Assembly (NCBI RefSeq): GCF_014655955.1
Contig: NZ_BNBO01000027.1
Span: 1-64,000, forward strand
Length of the DNA: 64,000 bases
Source: Kitasatospora indigofera
GTDB lineage: Bacteria; Actinomycetota; Actinomycetes; Streptomycetales; Streptomycetaceae
Direction of reading: 5' to 3'
A program made the translations under genes and the position numbers. Positions 49,877 to 57,623 of this stretch are shown here, piece after piece. A model generated the notes under the pieces. The model did no database searches, had not been told where the DNA came from, and saw only the letters and a list, made by a program, of their open reading frames with translations. Each line of letters opens with the position of its first letter. Position 1 is the first letter of the stretch.

Positions 49877-49980
49877 AAAATTGGTTACCGCACGTCCCAC
49901 GCGCCCCCTCCGCCACCAGGGTCACGGCCGGCCGGGCCGCGCGGCCCGGCCCCGGCTCCCGCCCCGGCCACGGGCCCGGC

Positions 49981-50325
49981 TCAGGCCGCGTCGGCGATGA
50001 TCAGCTCGGCCATCGCGAGCAGCCGGCGGAAGGCCACCAGGCCCTCCCGGTACTCCGCGGAGCGCCCCAGCAGGGTGACCGCCGCGCGCAGCTCCGGCAG
50101 GCACTCCCGGAGGATCCCGAGGTGGCCGGGGCCGGGCACACCGCCGCGGCCGAGGTAGGTCGAGACGCAGCCGGCCACGTTGAGGTCCAGGTGGGCCAGA
50201 CCGAGCTTCTCGTCCCAGGGCACCTCGGGGAACGGCCCCGGGCGGTGCGCGGCCCAGAGCAGGGCGACCTCGTCGAGCCTGATCCGGTGCGCCTCGGGGC
50301 CGTGCGCCCGGGAAGTGGGGTTCAT
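49981..50325 (-). CDS. Small conserved hypothetical protein
   Basis: A 114-residue acidic/neutral helical protein (IRLDEVALLWAAHRPGPFPE, VPWDEKLGLAHLDLNVAGCV, AFRRLLAMAELIIADAA). No motif or membrane segment was recognised. ATG 50325 has GGGGAGG eight bases upstream, which supports it as a real gene and rejects the much longer open frame extending to 51165. Function unknown. Confidence 0.72.
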   Translation of the reverse strand: MNPTSRAHGPEAHRIRLDEVALLWAAHRPGPFPEVPWDEKLGLAHLDLNVAGCVSTYLGRGGVPGPGHLGILRECLPELRAAVTLLGRSAEYREGLVAFRRLLAMAELIIADAA

Positions 50326-50616
50326 CGGGCGATCCTCCCCCGCCGGGCCGGCCCGCCTCCCACCGGCCCGCGCCCAGTCGGCCTGGGCCCCGGGCCGGCC
50401 CGGCGCCGGGGGCAGTCCGGGCCGCCGACGAGGGCCCGAGGAGACACGCCGGGCCGGAACGAGCAGCTTGGCGGCGCCGAACGGGACGCCGCACGAGATG
50501 CTGGAAGAAGACCAGAGGTACTCGACGACCGCAGCACAGGGCACCACCGGCACCAGCACTCCCGTCAGCACCACCGGGCCGGCAGAGACCCGAGCCAGCA
50601 GAGAAGGGCCGATCGC

Positions 50617-51015
50617 ATGTCCGACCTCCCGTCCGAGCAGAACGCCGACGGCTTCGCCCGCCTCGCCATGGTCACCATCGACTGCGCCGACCCGGCCGCG
50701 CTGGCCGCCTTCTACGGCGGGCTGCTCGGCTGGGAGCCCCGGCACGTCGACGACCGCTTCGCGATCCTGGACAACCCCGAGGGCGGCACCCCGCTGGCCT
50801 TCGGCCGGGTCGAGGGGTACGAACCGCCGCCGCCCGGCAACCCGGACGGCAGCAAGCACTTCCACCTCGACTTCTACGTCGACGACCTCACCGACGCCAC
50901 CGACCGGGCGATCGCCCTCGGCGCCACCGAACCCGCGTACCAGCACGGCCGGCAGCTCAAGGTGCTGATCGACCCGGCCGGCCACCCCTTCGGGCTCGCG
51001 CCGCTGGACCGTTGA
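50617..51015 (+). CDS. VOC family (glyoxalase-like) protein
   Basis: A 132-residue vicinal-oxygen-chelate fold protein: two beta-alpha-beta-beta-beta repeats (ARLAMVTIDCADPAALAAFY, GGLLGWEP; KHFHLDFYVDDLTDATDRAI, ALGAT) ending DPAGHPFGLAP. Potential metal ligands include the His in HFHLDF. ATG 50617 is preceded by GAGAAGG. The substrate is unknown; members include antibiotic-binding and glyoxalase-type proteins. Confidence 0.9.
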   Translation: MSDLPSEQNADGFARLAMVTIDCADPAALAAFYGGLLGWEPRHVDDRFAILDNPEGGTPLAFGRVEGYEPPPPGNPDGSKHFHLDFYVDDLTDATDRAIALGATEPAYQHGRQLKVLIDPAGHPFGLAPLDR

Positions 51016-51421
51016 CCACACCCGCGGGCCCGGCCGGCGGCGGGCCCGCGTGAAGCCTCCGCCGGTCCTCCGCGAGGCCTCCGCAAGGCCTCCGCGCGAC
51101 CACCGGCCCCCGTCCGGACCGGGCGGGGGCCCTGGGGAGGCGGCGTCAGAGCTTGGTGCCGACATCTTGATCCTCCGGTGAAGGAACTCTCTGACCAGGC
51201 ATTTCTCCCCGAACAGGGTCGTTGTGCGCCCCCTGGACAGTGGCTACTGTCCCTCTTGTCAGGGGCACCGCAGCCAGGCTCCCCGCACGGGCCCGGCCCA
51301 TTCGCGCGAACCCCGCGCCCCCTCCACGCTTGACGCACCTGCCGAGCGTCCCCTCACCCGCCGGCCCGGCCGCCCGAGACCTGGCACCACGCTGCTCCCC
51401 ATTCCGTCCAGGGAGATCCTC
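51016..51421. other. Intergenic region with a promoter and long leader for the MHYT gene
   Basis: About 400 bases with no supported gene. The left half is G/C-rich and featureless. The right half carries the promoter at 51222-51250 and an untranslated leader of about 165 bases. Confidence 0.5.
51222..51265 (+). promoter_or_regulatory. Promoter with overlapping palindrome upstream of the MHYT gene
   Basis: TTGTGC (51222-51227) and TACTGT (51245-51250) are spaced by 17 bases, a housekeeping-type promoter. The -10 lies inside the palindrome GGACAGT-GGCT-ACTGTCC (51235-51252), itself inside CCCCTG...CAGGGG (51230-51265). A repressor site over the promoter is likely. Confidence 0.6.
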
Positions 51422-52234
51422 TTGGGTGAGATCCACCATGCCGTCTACGGCTGGGTGACACCGGCCCTCTCGTACTTCACCGCCTGCCTGGGAGCCTTCG
51501 TCGCGCTGCGCGGCACCCGCTGGGCGCTGCTCTCCGAGGGGCGCACCAAGGCCAACTGGCTGCTGTTCGCGTCGATGTCGCTGGGCGCCGGAATCTGGTC
51601 CATGCACTTCATCGCGATGCTGGGCTTCTCCGTCTCCGGGGTCCGGATCCGCTACGACGTGCTGCTCACCGTGCTCAGCCTGGTCGTCGCGATCGTGGTG
51701 GTGGGGCTCGGCATCTTCGTCGTCGGCTACAGCCGGAACCGGACCGGGTCGCTGCTGGCCGGCGGCGCGGCGACCGGCCTGGGGGTGGCGGCGATGCACT
51801 ACATGGGCATGGCCGCGGTCGAGGTGCCCGGCCACATCGCCTACCACCGGGCCACCGTGGGCGCCTCCGTGGTGATCGCGGTGCTGGCCGCGACGGCGGC
51901 GCTCTGGGCCGCGCTGAACATCAAGGGCACCCTCGCGGTGCTGGCGGCGGCCCCCGTGATGGGCGTCGCGGTCTGCGCGATGCACTACACCGGCATGGCG
52001 GCGGTCTCGGTGCACCTCACCGGCGCCCAGGAGTCCCACGGCGGCGTGCTGGCACTGCAGTTCGTCTTCCCGCTGGCCGTCGGCCTGGGCTGCTACGTGT
52101 TCTTCAGCGCACTGGCCTTCGCGGCGGCGCCGAGCAAGCCCGGCGCGCCGGGCCGGTGGCGCCCGGCCCAGCCCGTGATCGCCGGGCCGGCCCCGCGCCT
52201 GGTGCCGAGGCAGCGGGCGGCCGCCGGCCGCTGA
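51422..52234 (+). CDS. MHYT domain integral membrane protein
   Basis: A 270-residue membrane protein with about seven helices. The MHYT signature occurs three times (IWSMHFIAML, AAMHYMGMAA, CAMHYTGMAA); these Met/His clusters are proposed to bind copper and sense oxygen, CO or NO. No GGDEF/EAL output domain follows, so it is a stand-alone sensor. The start is taken as TTG 51422 with AGGGAG six bases upstream; the promoter found at 51222-51250 rules out the longer frame from 51224. The tail is basic and Pro-rich. Confidence 0.88.
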   Translation: MGEIHHAVYGWVTPALSYFTACLGAFVALRGTRWALLSEGRTKANWLLFASMSLGAGIWSMHFIAMLGFSVSGVRIRYDVLLTVLSLVVAIVVVGLGIFVVGYSRNRTGSLLAGGAATGLGVAAMHYMGMAAVEVPGHIAYHRATVGASVVIAVLAATAALWAALNIKGTLAVLAAAPVMGVAVCAMHYTGMAAVSVHLTGAQESHGGVLALQFVFPLAVGLGCYVFFSALAFAAAPSKPGAPGRWRPAQPVIAGPAPRLVPRQRAAAGR

Positions 52235-52297
52235 GCGGGCAGGCCGCTGCCCCCGACGGGATGTCAGGTCCCTTCGGGGGCAGTGGCTGTCGTCGGC

Positions 52298-52348
52298 GGA
52301 GGCCGGGCAGGGTTCGCGCCGTCCAGGTGCGAACCCTGCCCGGCCTCC
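52298..52348. terminator. Very strong bidirectional terminator
   Basis: Bases 52298-52317 pair perfectly over 20 bp with 52329-52348 around an 11-base loop. It lies between the convergent MHYT and HypX-like genes. Confidence 0.88.
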
Positions 52349-52385
52349 GTCGGACGCGGTGACCGGCCGGGGAGGTGCGGCCCGG

Positions 52386-54098
52386 TCAGGACTCCCGGCC
52401 GACGAGTTCCGTCAGGTGCTCCGGGGTGCGCACCGGGCAGGCCTTGTGCACGAAGGCCCGCCGCAGCTCGTGGTACGCCTCGCCGCGGCCGTAGAAGTTG
52501 CGGTGCATCTCCCGCAGTTCCTCGGCCCGGTACGCCGCGAGCGGCTTGGTCTCCTCGTCCTCGGCCCGCCGGCGCTTCTTCTCCACCAGCCGGCCGGTCA
52601 GTTCGGCCGAACCGGCCAGCGCCGTGGCCTCCCTGAGCACCCAGCGGCGGAACCCGGCCGCGTCGCCGCCGGCCGTCCGGTCGACCAGGCCCAGCCGGGC
52701 GGCCTCGGCGGCGCCGACCGGCAGCGCCGCGCCGGTGAGCCGCCCGGCCTGCTCGGCGCCGACCCGGCGGGGCAGGGTGTACGTCCAGTACTCGGAGCCG
52801 TGCAGGCCCATCAGGCGGTAGTGCGGGTTGAGCACGGCCGAGTCGCGGCACCAGACCTCGTCGGCGGCGACGGCCAGCATCAGCCCGCCCGCCGCCGCGT
52901 TGCCGGCCAGCGCCGAGACGGTGATCTTGTCGGTGGTGGTGAGCACCGCCTCGACCAGGTCGTCCATCGCGTTGATGTTGTCCCAGGACTCCAGCGCCGG
53001 GAACGGCGCGGCCTCGATCACGTTGAGGTGGATGCCGTTGGAGAAGAAGTCCCGGGCGGCGCCGAGGACCAGCACCGAGGTCGGCCGCTCGGCCGCCTCC
53101 TGGTAGGCCGCCAGCAGCCGGCGGCACTGGTCCGTGCTCATCGCGCCGCCCGCGAAGGAGAATTCGAGGAACCCCGCGTCGCCCTGCTCCCGGTAGCGGA
53201 TCTCCGACCAGGTCTCCCGGCCGGCCGCGTCGGCCGGGCTCACCGGCACCTCGCGGACGGCAGTCAGCAGCCCCCGCAGCACCGTCGTGGCCGGCAGCTT
53301 GTAGGTGGCCGGGCCGCCCGGGGTCCGGCGCGGGCGCAGCTGCGGGATCCAGACCGCGCCGTCGGTGGTGGCCCGGCAGATCGCGCCGTCCCGGGTGGCG
53401 ATCACGGCGCCGGGCCTGGAGCCGCGCAGCCGGTCCTCGGGGTGGCCGCCGTGCAGGAAGTACTCCCGGCCGAACATCTCGTCCAGGACGCCGGGCTGCG
53501 AGTCGGCGGACCGCAGCTTGCGCAGCACGGTGGCGGTGTCGTCGGCGGCCCAGTCGATCCGGCGGAACTCCTGGGCGTGGTAGGGCCGCAGGCGGCCCCG
53601 GACGTCCGGGCGGTCGTAGTCCAGCGGGTCGGGGGTGAACAGCCCGCCCGCGTGCCGCTGCACCGCCAGCAGGACGGCGTCGACGGCCGCGTCGGCGACC
53701 TCGCCGCGGTACAGCTCGCTCTTGCCGCAGCGCTCGACGGCGAGGTCGACGGAGGCCCAGATGTCGCCGGCGTCCATCTCCTCGACGGCCTGGAGGACGG
53801 TGACGCCCCACTCCTCGGCGTCCTCGTGGATCGCCCAGTCCAGCGAGGACGGGCCCCGGTCGCCCTTGGGCCCGGGGTGCACGATCAGGACCGTCCGGGT
53901 CGACCAGACGTCCTGCGGGACGGCCCTGGTGAGCATCGGGCAGACGATCAGGTCGGGGTCGGTCCGGGCGACGGCCGCGCGGACCGCGTCGTCGCCCAGG
54001 GCCAGCTCGACGGCCACGGTGTGGCCGCGCTCGCGTAGTTCGGTGTGGACGCGCTGGGTCAGGCTGTTGAACGCGCTGGCGATCAGAAGAATGCGCAA
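52386..54098 (-). CDS. HypX/HoxX-like protein (formyltransferase-like plus enoyl-CoA hydratase-like)
   Basis: A 570-residue two-domain protein. Residues 1-~270 resemble 10-formyl-THF hydrolase/formyltransferases, with the characteristic VHPGPKGDRGPSSLDWAI at 73-90. Residues ~280-550 are a crotonase fold (FSNGIHLNVIEAAPFPALES, ALAGNAAAGGLMLAVAADEV). HypX makes the CO ligand of [NiFe]-hydrogenase from the formyl group of formyl-THF in aerobic bacteria. No hydrogenase or other hyp gene lies in the window. The start is TTG 54098 with GGAGGG five bases upstream. PurU nearby also uses formyl-THF, but the two are 41 kb apart. Confidence 0.88.
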   Translation of the reverse strand: MRILLIASAFNSLTQRVHTELRERGHTVAVELALGDDAVRAAVARTDPDLIVCPMLTRAVPQDVWSTRTVLIVHPGPKGDRGPSSLDWAIHEDAEEWGVTVLQAVEEMDAGDIWASVDLAVERCGKSELYRGEVADAAVDAVLLAVQRHAGGLFTPDPLDYDRPDVRGRLRPYHAQEFRRIDWAADDTATVLRKLRSADSQPGVLDEMFGREYFLHGGHPEDRLRGSRPGAVIATRDGAICRATTDGAVWIPQLRPRRTPGGPATYKLPATTVLRGLLTAVREVPVSPADAAGRETWSEIRYREQGDAGFLEFSFAGGAMSTDQCRRLLAAYQEAAERPTSVLVLGAARDFFSNGIHLNVIEAAPFPALESWDNINAMDDLVEAVLTTTDKITVSALAGNAAAGGLMLAVAADEVWCRDSAVLNPHYRLMGLHGSEYWTYTLPRRVGAEQAGRLTGAALPVGAAEAARLGLVDRTAGGDAAGFRRWVLREATALAGSAELTGRLVEKKRRRAEDEETKPLAAYRAEELREMHRNFYGRGEAYHELRRAFVHKACPVRTPEHLTELVGRES

Positions 54099-54440
54099 GG
54101 TGCCCTCCGGCCAGGTACCTGAGATGCTGTCGCGGTCGCGTGAGGGGCCGGCCGGTGGGTGCGCACGGTGCCCGCCACGGCGGAGCCGGTGGCTTGGGCC
54201 CGTGAACGGCCATGCCCCCCGGCACGGGTCGGGGCACCCCGGTGGTTCCGGGCCCGACCGCCCCGATCCAACCATGGGCATGCACACGCAAGGGTGGCCG
54301 GAAGTACACCCTCGCCCGACTCTCACGCACCCTGCACACCGGCACGACCAAACACCCGCGCCGCCTGCCGAATCTCCCCGGTACCGCCACCGGAGGGCGG
54401 GCCCGGGCCGGACCCGGAGGCGACGCGGGGGCGACGCGGC
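54099..54440. other. 342-base intergenic region
   Basis: It separates two leftward genes, SLATT-like copy 2 (upstream) and the HypX-like gene (downstream). It should contain the HypX promoter. No gene, clear promoter or operator was recognised. Confidence 0.4.
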
Positions 54441-55364
54441 TCAGCGCGGGAAGGCCCGCCGGGCCCGCCAGGTGGTGTGCTCGCGGGAGACCGCGTCCTC
54501 GGCCTCGGCCGCCAGCGAGGCCCAGTGGGTCTCGGCGTCCGGGCGCTTCAGGTCCAGGTCGGAGAGCTGGTTCCCGACGTTCTCCAGCTCACGGGCGGCC
54601 AGCTGGTACGCGGAGGCCAGCGGCCGGAGCTGCTTCAGCTGGGTCCAGGCGATCACCGACGCGGCCGCCGCCGAGCAGGCCCCGAAGATGTGCACCGGCA
54701 GCGCGCCCATCGCCTGCGCCACCGCCGCGGCCCCGCCCACGATGATCAGCGCGGCCGTGGCCAGCCCCCAGGAGACCGACTGCGACTCGCAGGCGTCCGC
54801 CCGCGCCCGGTACCAGGTCCGCTGCCCCTCCACCCGGGCCCGCAGGTACAGGGTGCGGCGCTCGGTCAGCCCGGCCGCCCGCACCCGGCGCATCTCCGGC
54901 GTGATCTCGGGCAGCGTCCCCGGCGGGACCACGGACGGGTCCTCGAAGGCCTTCAGCACGTCGGCGACCTGCAGCAGGTAGCCCCGCTCCACCTCGGCGG
55001 AGTCCGCCGGGCCGTCGAACGGCCGGGCCCGCACGGTGTACTTCCAGGCCAGTGTCTTCACCGACTCCGCCGCCGCCCGCGCCTCGTACCAGCGCCCCTG
55101 CGGGTTGCTCTGGCGCAGCCGGAACCAGAAGTAGCCGGCCGCCAGGAACGCCGCGACCGAGAACAGCGGCGTGACGTCCGCGTCCCCCCGGTGGCTGGGC
55201 CCCGGCACGGTGCTCACCACCGCCGCGACCACCAGCATCACGATCTGCCCCCGGTACCAGCGCAGTGTCTGCCGCTGCCCCTGCAGCGACGCCTTGTCCG
55301 CCGTCCAGAACGGCTCCGGCAGCAGCCGTGCCTCTTCCGTTCCCGGTGGATCCTCTTGGACCAT
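54441..55364 (-). CDS. SLATT/DUF4231-type membrane protein, copy 2
   Basis: A 307-residue paralogue of the 19905-20825 protein with the same plan: hydrophobic hairpin at ~43-82 (GQIVMLVVAAVVSTVPG, LFSVAAFLAAGYFWF), the amphipathic AAAESVKTLAWKYTVRA, a second hairpin at ~195-235 (LATAALIIVGGAAAVAQAMG), and the shared C-terminus EDAVSREHTTWRARR. ATG 55364 has GGGAGGGG upstream. Identical placement of the motifs shows family membership; the divergence elsewhere indicates an old duplication. Proposed pore-forming role is by analogy with SLATT proteins. Confidence 0.8.
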   Translation of the reverse strand: MVQEDPPGTEEARLLPEPFWTADKASLQGQRQTLRWYRGQIVMLVVAAVVSTVPGPSHRGDADVTPLFSVAAFLAAGYFWFRLRQSNPQGRWYEARAAAESVKTLAWKYTVRARPFDGPADSAEVERGYLLQVADVLKAFEDPSVVPPGTLPEITPEMRRVRAAGLTERRTLYLRARVEGQRTWYRARADACESQSVSWGLATAALIIVGGAAAVAQAMGALPVHIFGACSAAAASVIAWTQLKQLRPLASAYQLAARELENVGNQLSDLDLKRPDAETHWASLAAEAEDAVSREHTTWRARRAFPR

Positions 55365-55630
55365 CGCGAAAGCCCCTCCCCGTCTCCCGTCCAGGCAGTA
55401 TGCCCACCACCAACTGGGCTACACAGAACCTTGGTTGGAGATCGGCGGCGCGATCCCCGCGGCAGCGGGCGGGCGGCCCCGCACGGCCGGGCCGCCCCGG
55501 CGGCGGCCGGCCCGGCCGCGGACCCGCCCGCCGGCCCGTTTGCGCTCACGCCGTACCGTGCGCTTGCGTGTGATCGCACACCCGGCCGAATCAGCCGCAC
55601 GGGTGCGCCCGAGCCAGCCACGGAGACAGC

Positions 55631-56395
55631 ATGACCAGGGTCCAACTCGAAGAACTGCGCGGTGTCGTCCACCCGCCCGGCAAGCTCGACAGCCGGGCGG
55701 AGCACTGGGCCGGCCGCCTCTACATGCGCTCCGTCTCACTGCGGATCACCCGCCTCCTGCTCGACACCCGTTGGTCGCCGAACCAGATCACCGGCGTGAT
55801 GGTGGTGGCGGGCGTGCTCTCCGGGGCCGCCCTGCTGGTGCCCGGAATCGGCGGAGCGGTGCTGTCCGTGCTGTTCATGCAGCTCTACCTGCTGCTGGAC
55901 TGCGTGGACGGCGAGGTCGCCAGGTGGCGCAAGCAGTACAGCCCGCTCGGCGTCTACCTGGACCGCCTCGGCGCCTACCTCGCGGACGCCGCCGTGATGA
56001 TCGGCATGGGCTTCCGGGCCTCCTCGCTGCACATCGGCCCCTACCTGGTGGCCGGCCTGGCCGCGGCGATCGGCGTGCTGATCCTCAAGGCCTCCTCCGA
56101 CCTGGTCCACGTGGCCCGGGCCGACAGCGGCCTGGCGAAGGCCACCGACGCCTCGGTCGTGCCGCGCTCCTCCGGTCTCGCCCGGGTCCGCCGGCTCGCC
56201 TCGGCCGTCGGCGTCCACCGCCTCTGCAACGGGATCGAGTGCACCCTACTGCTGCTCGTCGCGGCGCTGGCCGACCTCGCGCTCGGCGGCCTGACGGCCA
56301 CCCGGGTCGCGGTCGCCGCCGTCACCGCCGTCGTGTGGGTGCTCGTCCCGGCGCACATCGTCTCGATCGTCGCCTCCTCGCGACTCAAGAGGTAG
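55631..56395 (+). CDS. CDP-alcohol phosphatidyltransferase family protein
   Basis: A 254-residue membrane enzyme with about six helices. The signature D-x2-DG-x2-AR-x8-G-x3-D-x3-D runs from D90 (DCVDGEVARW) to D111 (GVYLDRLGA). The final Asp, the usual catalytic base, is Ala115 here. The reaction would be transfer of a phosphoalcohol from a CDP-alcohol to an acceptor alcohol in the membrane. ATG 55631 has GGAG five bases upstream. The substrate cannot be inferred. Confidence 0.9.
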   Translation: MTRVQLEELRGVVHPPGKLDSRAEHWAGRLYMRSVSLRITRLLLDTRWSPNQITGVMVVAGVLSGAALLVPGIGGAVLSVLFMQLYLLLDCVDGEVARWRKQYSPLGVYLDRLGAYLADAAVMIGMGFRASSLHIGPYLVAGLAAAIGVLILKASSDLVHVARADSGLAKATDASVVPRSSGLARVRRLASAVGVHRLCNGIECTLLLLVAALADLALGGLTATRVAVAAVTAVVWVLVPAHIVSIVASSRLKR

Positions 56396-56512
56396 CGCCG
56401 TACGGCCCCCTGGGGCCCGGCCGCCGGCACCGCCGGGCCGCGTGACTGCGGGGCCCGGCGGCGGCCGGCGTACGACCGGCGGCCCCAGGCCCCAGGCTCC
56501 ATGGCTCAGGCC

Positions 56513-57397
56513 TCAGGCCTCCAGGCCCGCGAGGTCGAGCTTGCCGAGCCGGTCCGGGTCGGCGATCACGTCGATGGCGACGATCCGCCCGCCGGTGACG
56601 GTGAAGGCCATCACGGACATCGCCCGGCCGGCCGTGGCCACCACCACCCCCGCCACCCCGTTGACCAGCGCGGGGCGGACGAACGGCGACAGCCTGCGGA
56701 AGGTGAGCGCCTGCGAGGCCACCGTCCCCGCGCCGTGGAGCACCACCGTACGGCCGGCCCGGAGCGCGCCGCCGTCGGACCGCAGCACCACGTCCGGGGC
56801 GAGCACGGCGACGAGCGCGTCGAAGTCGCCGTCCCGGGAGGCGGCGAAGAACGCGGCCACCACCTCGCGCTGCCGGGCCCGGTCCGGGTCCGGCGCGGGG
56901 GCCTGCCCCTGCACCCGGCGGCGGGCCCGGCTGGCCAGTTGCCTGGTCGCGGCGGCGGACTTCTCGATCATCGGGGCGATCTCGTCGAAGGGCACGGCGA
57001 ACATGTCGTGCAGCACGAAGGCGATCCGCTCGGCCGGCGTCAGCGACTCCAGCACCACCAGCAGCGCCAGCCCGACCGAGTCGGCCAGCAGCACCTCGTG
57101 CTCCGGGTCCACCACGTCCGCCCGGCCGACGACCGGGTCCGGCATCCGCACCTCCAGCGAGTCCTCGCCGCGCTGCGCGCGCCGGCGCAACCCGCTCAGA
57201 CAGATCCGCGCCACCACCGTGGTCAGCCAGCCGCCGAGGTTCTGCACCTCGGCGACGTCGGTCCGGCCGAGCCGCAGCCAGGTCTCCTGGACGGCGTCGT
57301 CGGCCTCGCTGAGGGAGCCGAGCATCCGGTAGGCCACCGCCCGCAGGTGCGACCGGTGCTCCTCGAACCGCTCGGCCAGCGCGTCGCTCTCGTCCAC
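56513..57397 (-). CDS. ECF41-type sigma factor (SigJ-like) with SnoaL-like domain
   Basis: A 294-residue sigma factor. Region 2 (HRSHLRAVAYRMLGSLSEAD, DAVQETWLRL) and region 4 (LTPAERIAFVLHDMFAVPFD, EIAPMIEKSAAATRQLASRA) are followed by a C-terminal ~100-residue NTF2/SnoaL-like domain (REVVAAFFAASRDGDFDALV). In the ECF41 group that fused domain controls activity in place of an anti-sigma factor. GTG 57397 has GGAAGG about six bases upstream. The usual ECF41 partner oxidoreductase or decarboxylase gene is not adjacent. Confidence 0.92.
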   Translation of the reverse strand: MDESDALAERFEEHRSHLRAVAYRMLGSLSEADDAVQETWLRLGRTDVAEVQNLGGWLTTVVARICLSGLRRRAQRGEDSLEVRMPDPVVGRADVVDPEHEVLLADSVGLALLVVLESLTPAERIAFVLHDMFAVPFDEIAPMIEKSAAATRQLASRARRRVQGQAPAPDPDRARQREVVAAFFAASRDGDFDALVAVLAPDVVLRSDGGALRAGRTVVLHGAGTVASQALTFRRLSPFVRPALVNGVAGVVVATAGRAMSVMAFTVTGGRIVAIDVIADPDRLGKLDLAGLEA

Positions 57398-57480
57398 CTG
57401 TCGCCTTCCTTCCGCCTGAGGGTCCTTGCAGTAGACCACCGGAAGGACGGCCGCGGCCGGGAGTTCGCACACTCGGCCGG

Positions 57481-57508
57481 ACGCCGGACGCCGGACGCCG
57501 GACGCCGG
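57481..57508. repeat. Four tandem copies of ACGCCGG
   Basis: A perfect 7-bp microsatellite upstream of the ECF41 gene, between it and the permease terminator. Confidence 0.75.
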
Positions 57509-57534
57509 GCGGCCCCGGCCCGGTGGCCGGACGC

Positions 57535-57575
57535 GGACGGGCCCCACCGCTGCGCACACGCGGTGGGGCCCGTCC
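57535..57575 (-). terminator. 16-bp hairpin after the NCS2 permease gene
   Basis: GGACGGGCCCCACCGC (57535-57550) pairs perfectly with 57560-57575 around a 9-base loop, 49 bases beyond the permease stop. Confidence 0.8.
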
Positions 57576-57623
57576 TGCGGTGCCGGCCGGGCGCCGGTGG
57601 CGGCCCGGGCACGGCGGGGTGGG

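Noticed and set aside
49981..51165. A 394-residue protein extending from the small hypothetical gene
   Set aside because: ATG 50325 has an ideal ribosome site, and the extension is an antisense frame to the VOC gene.
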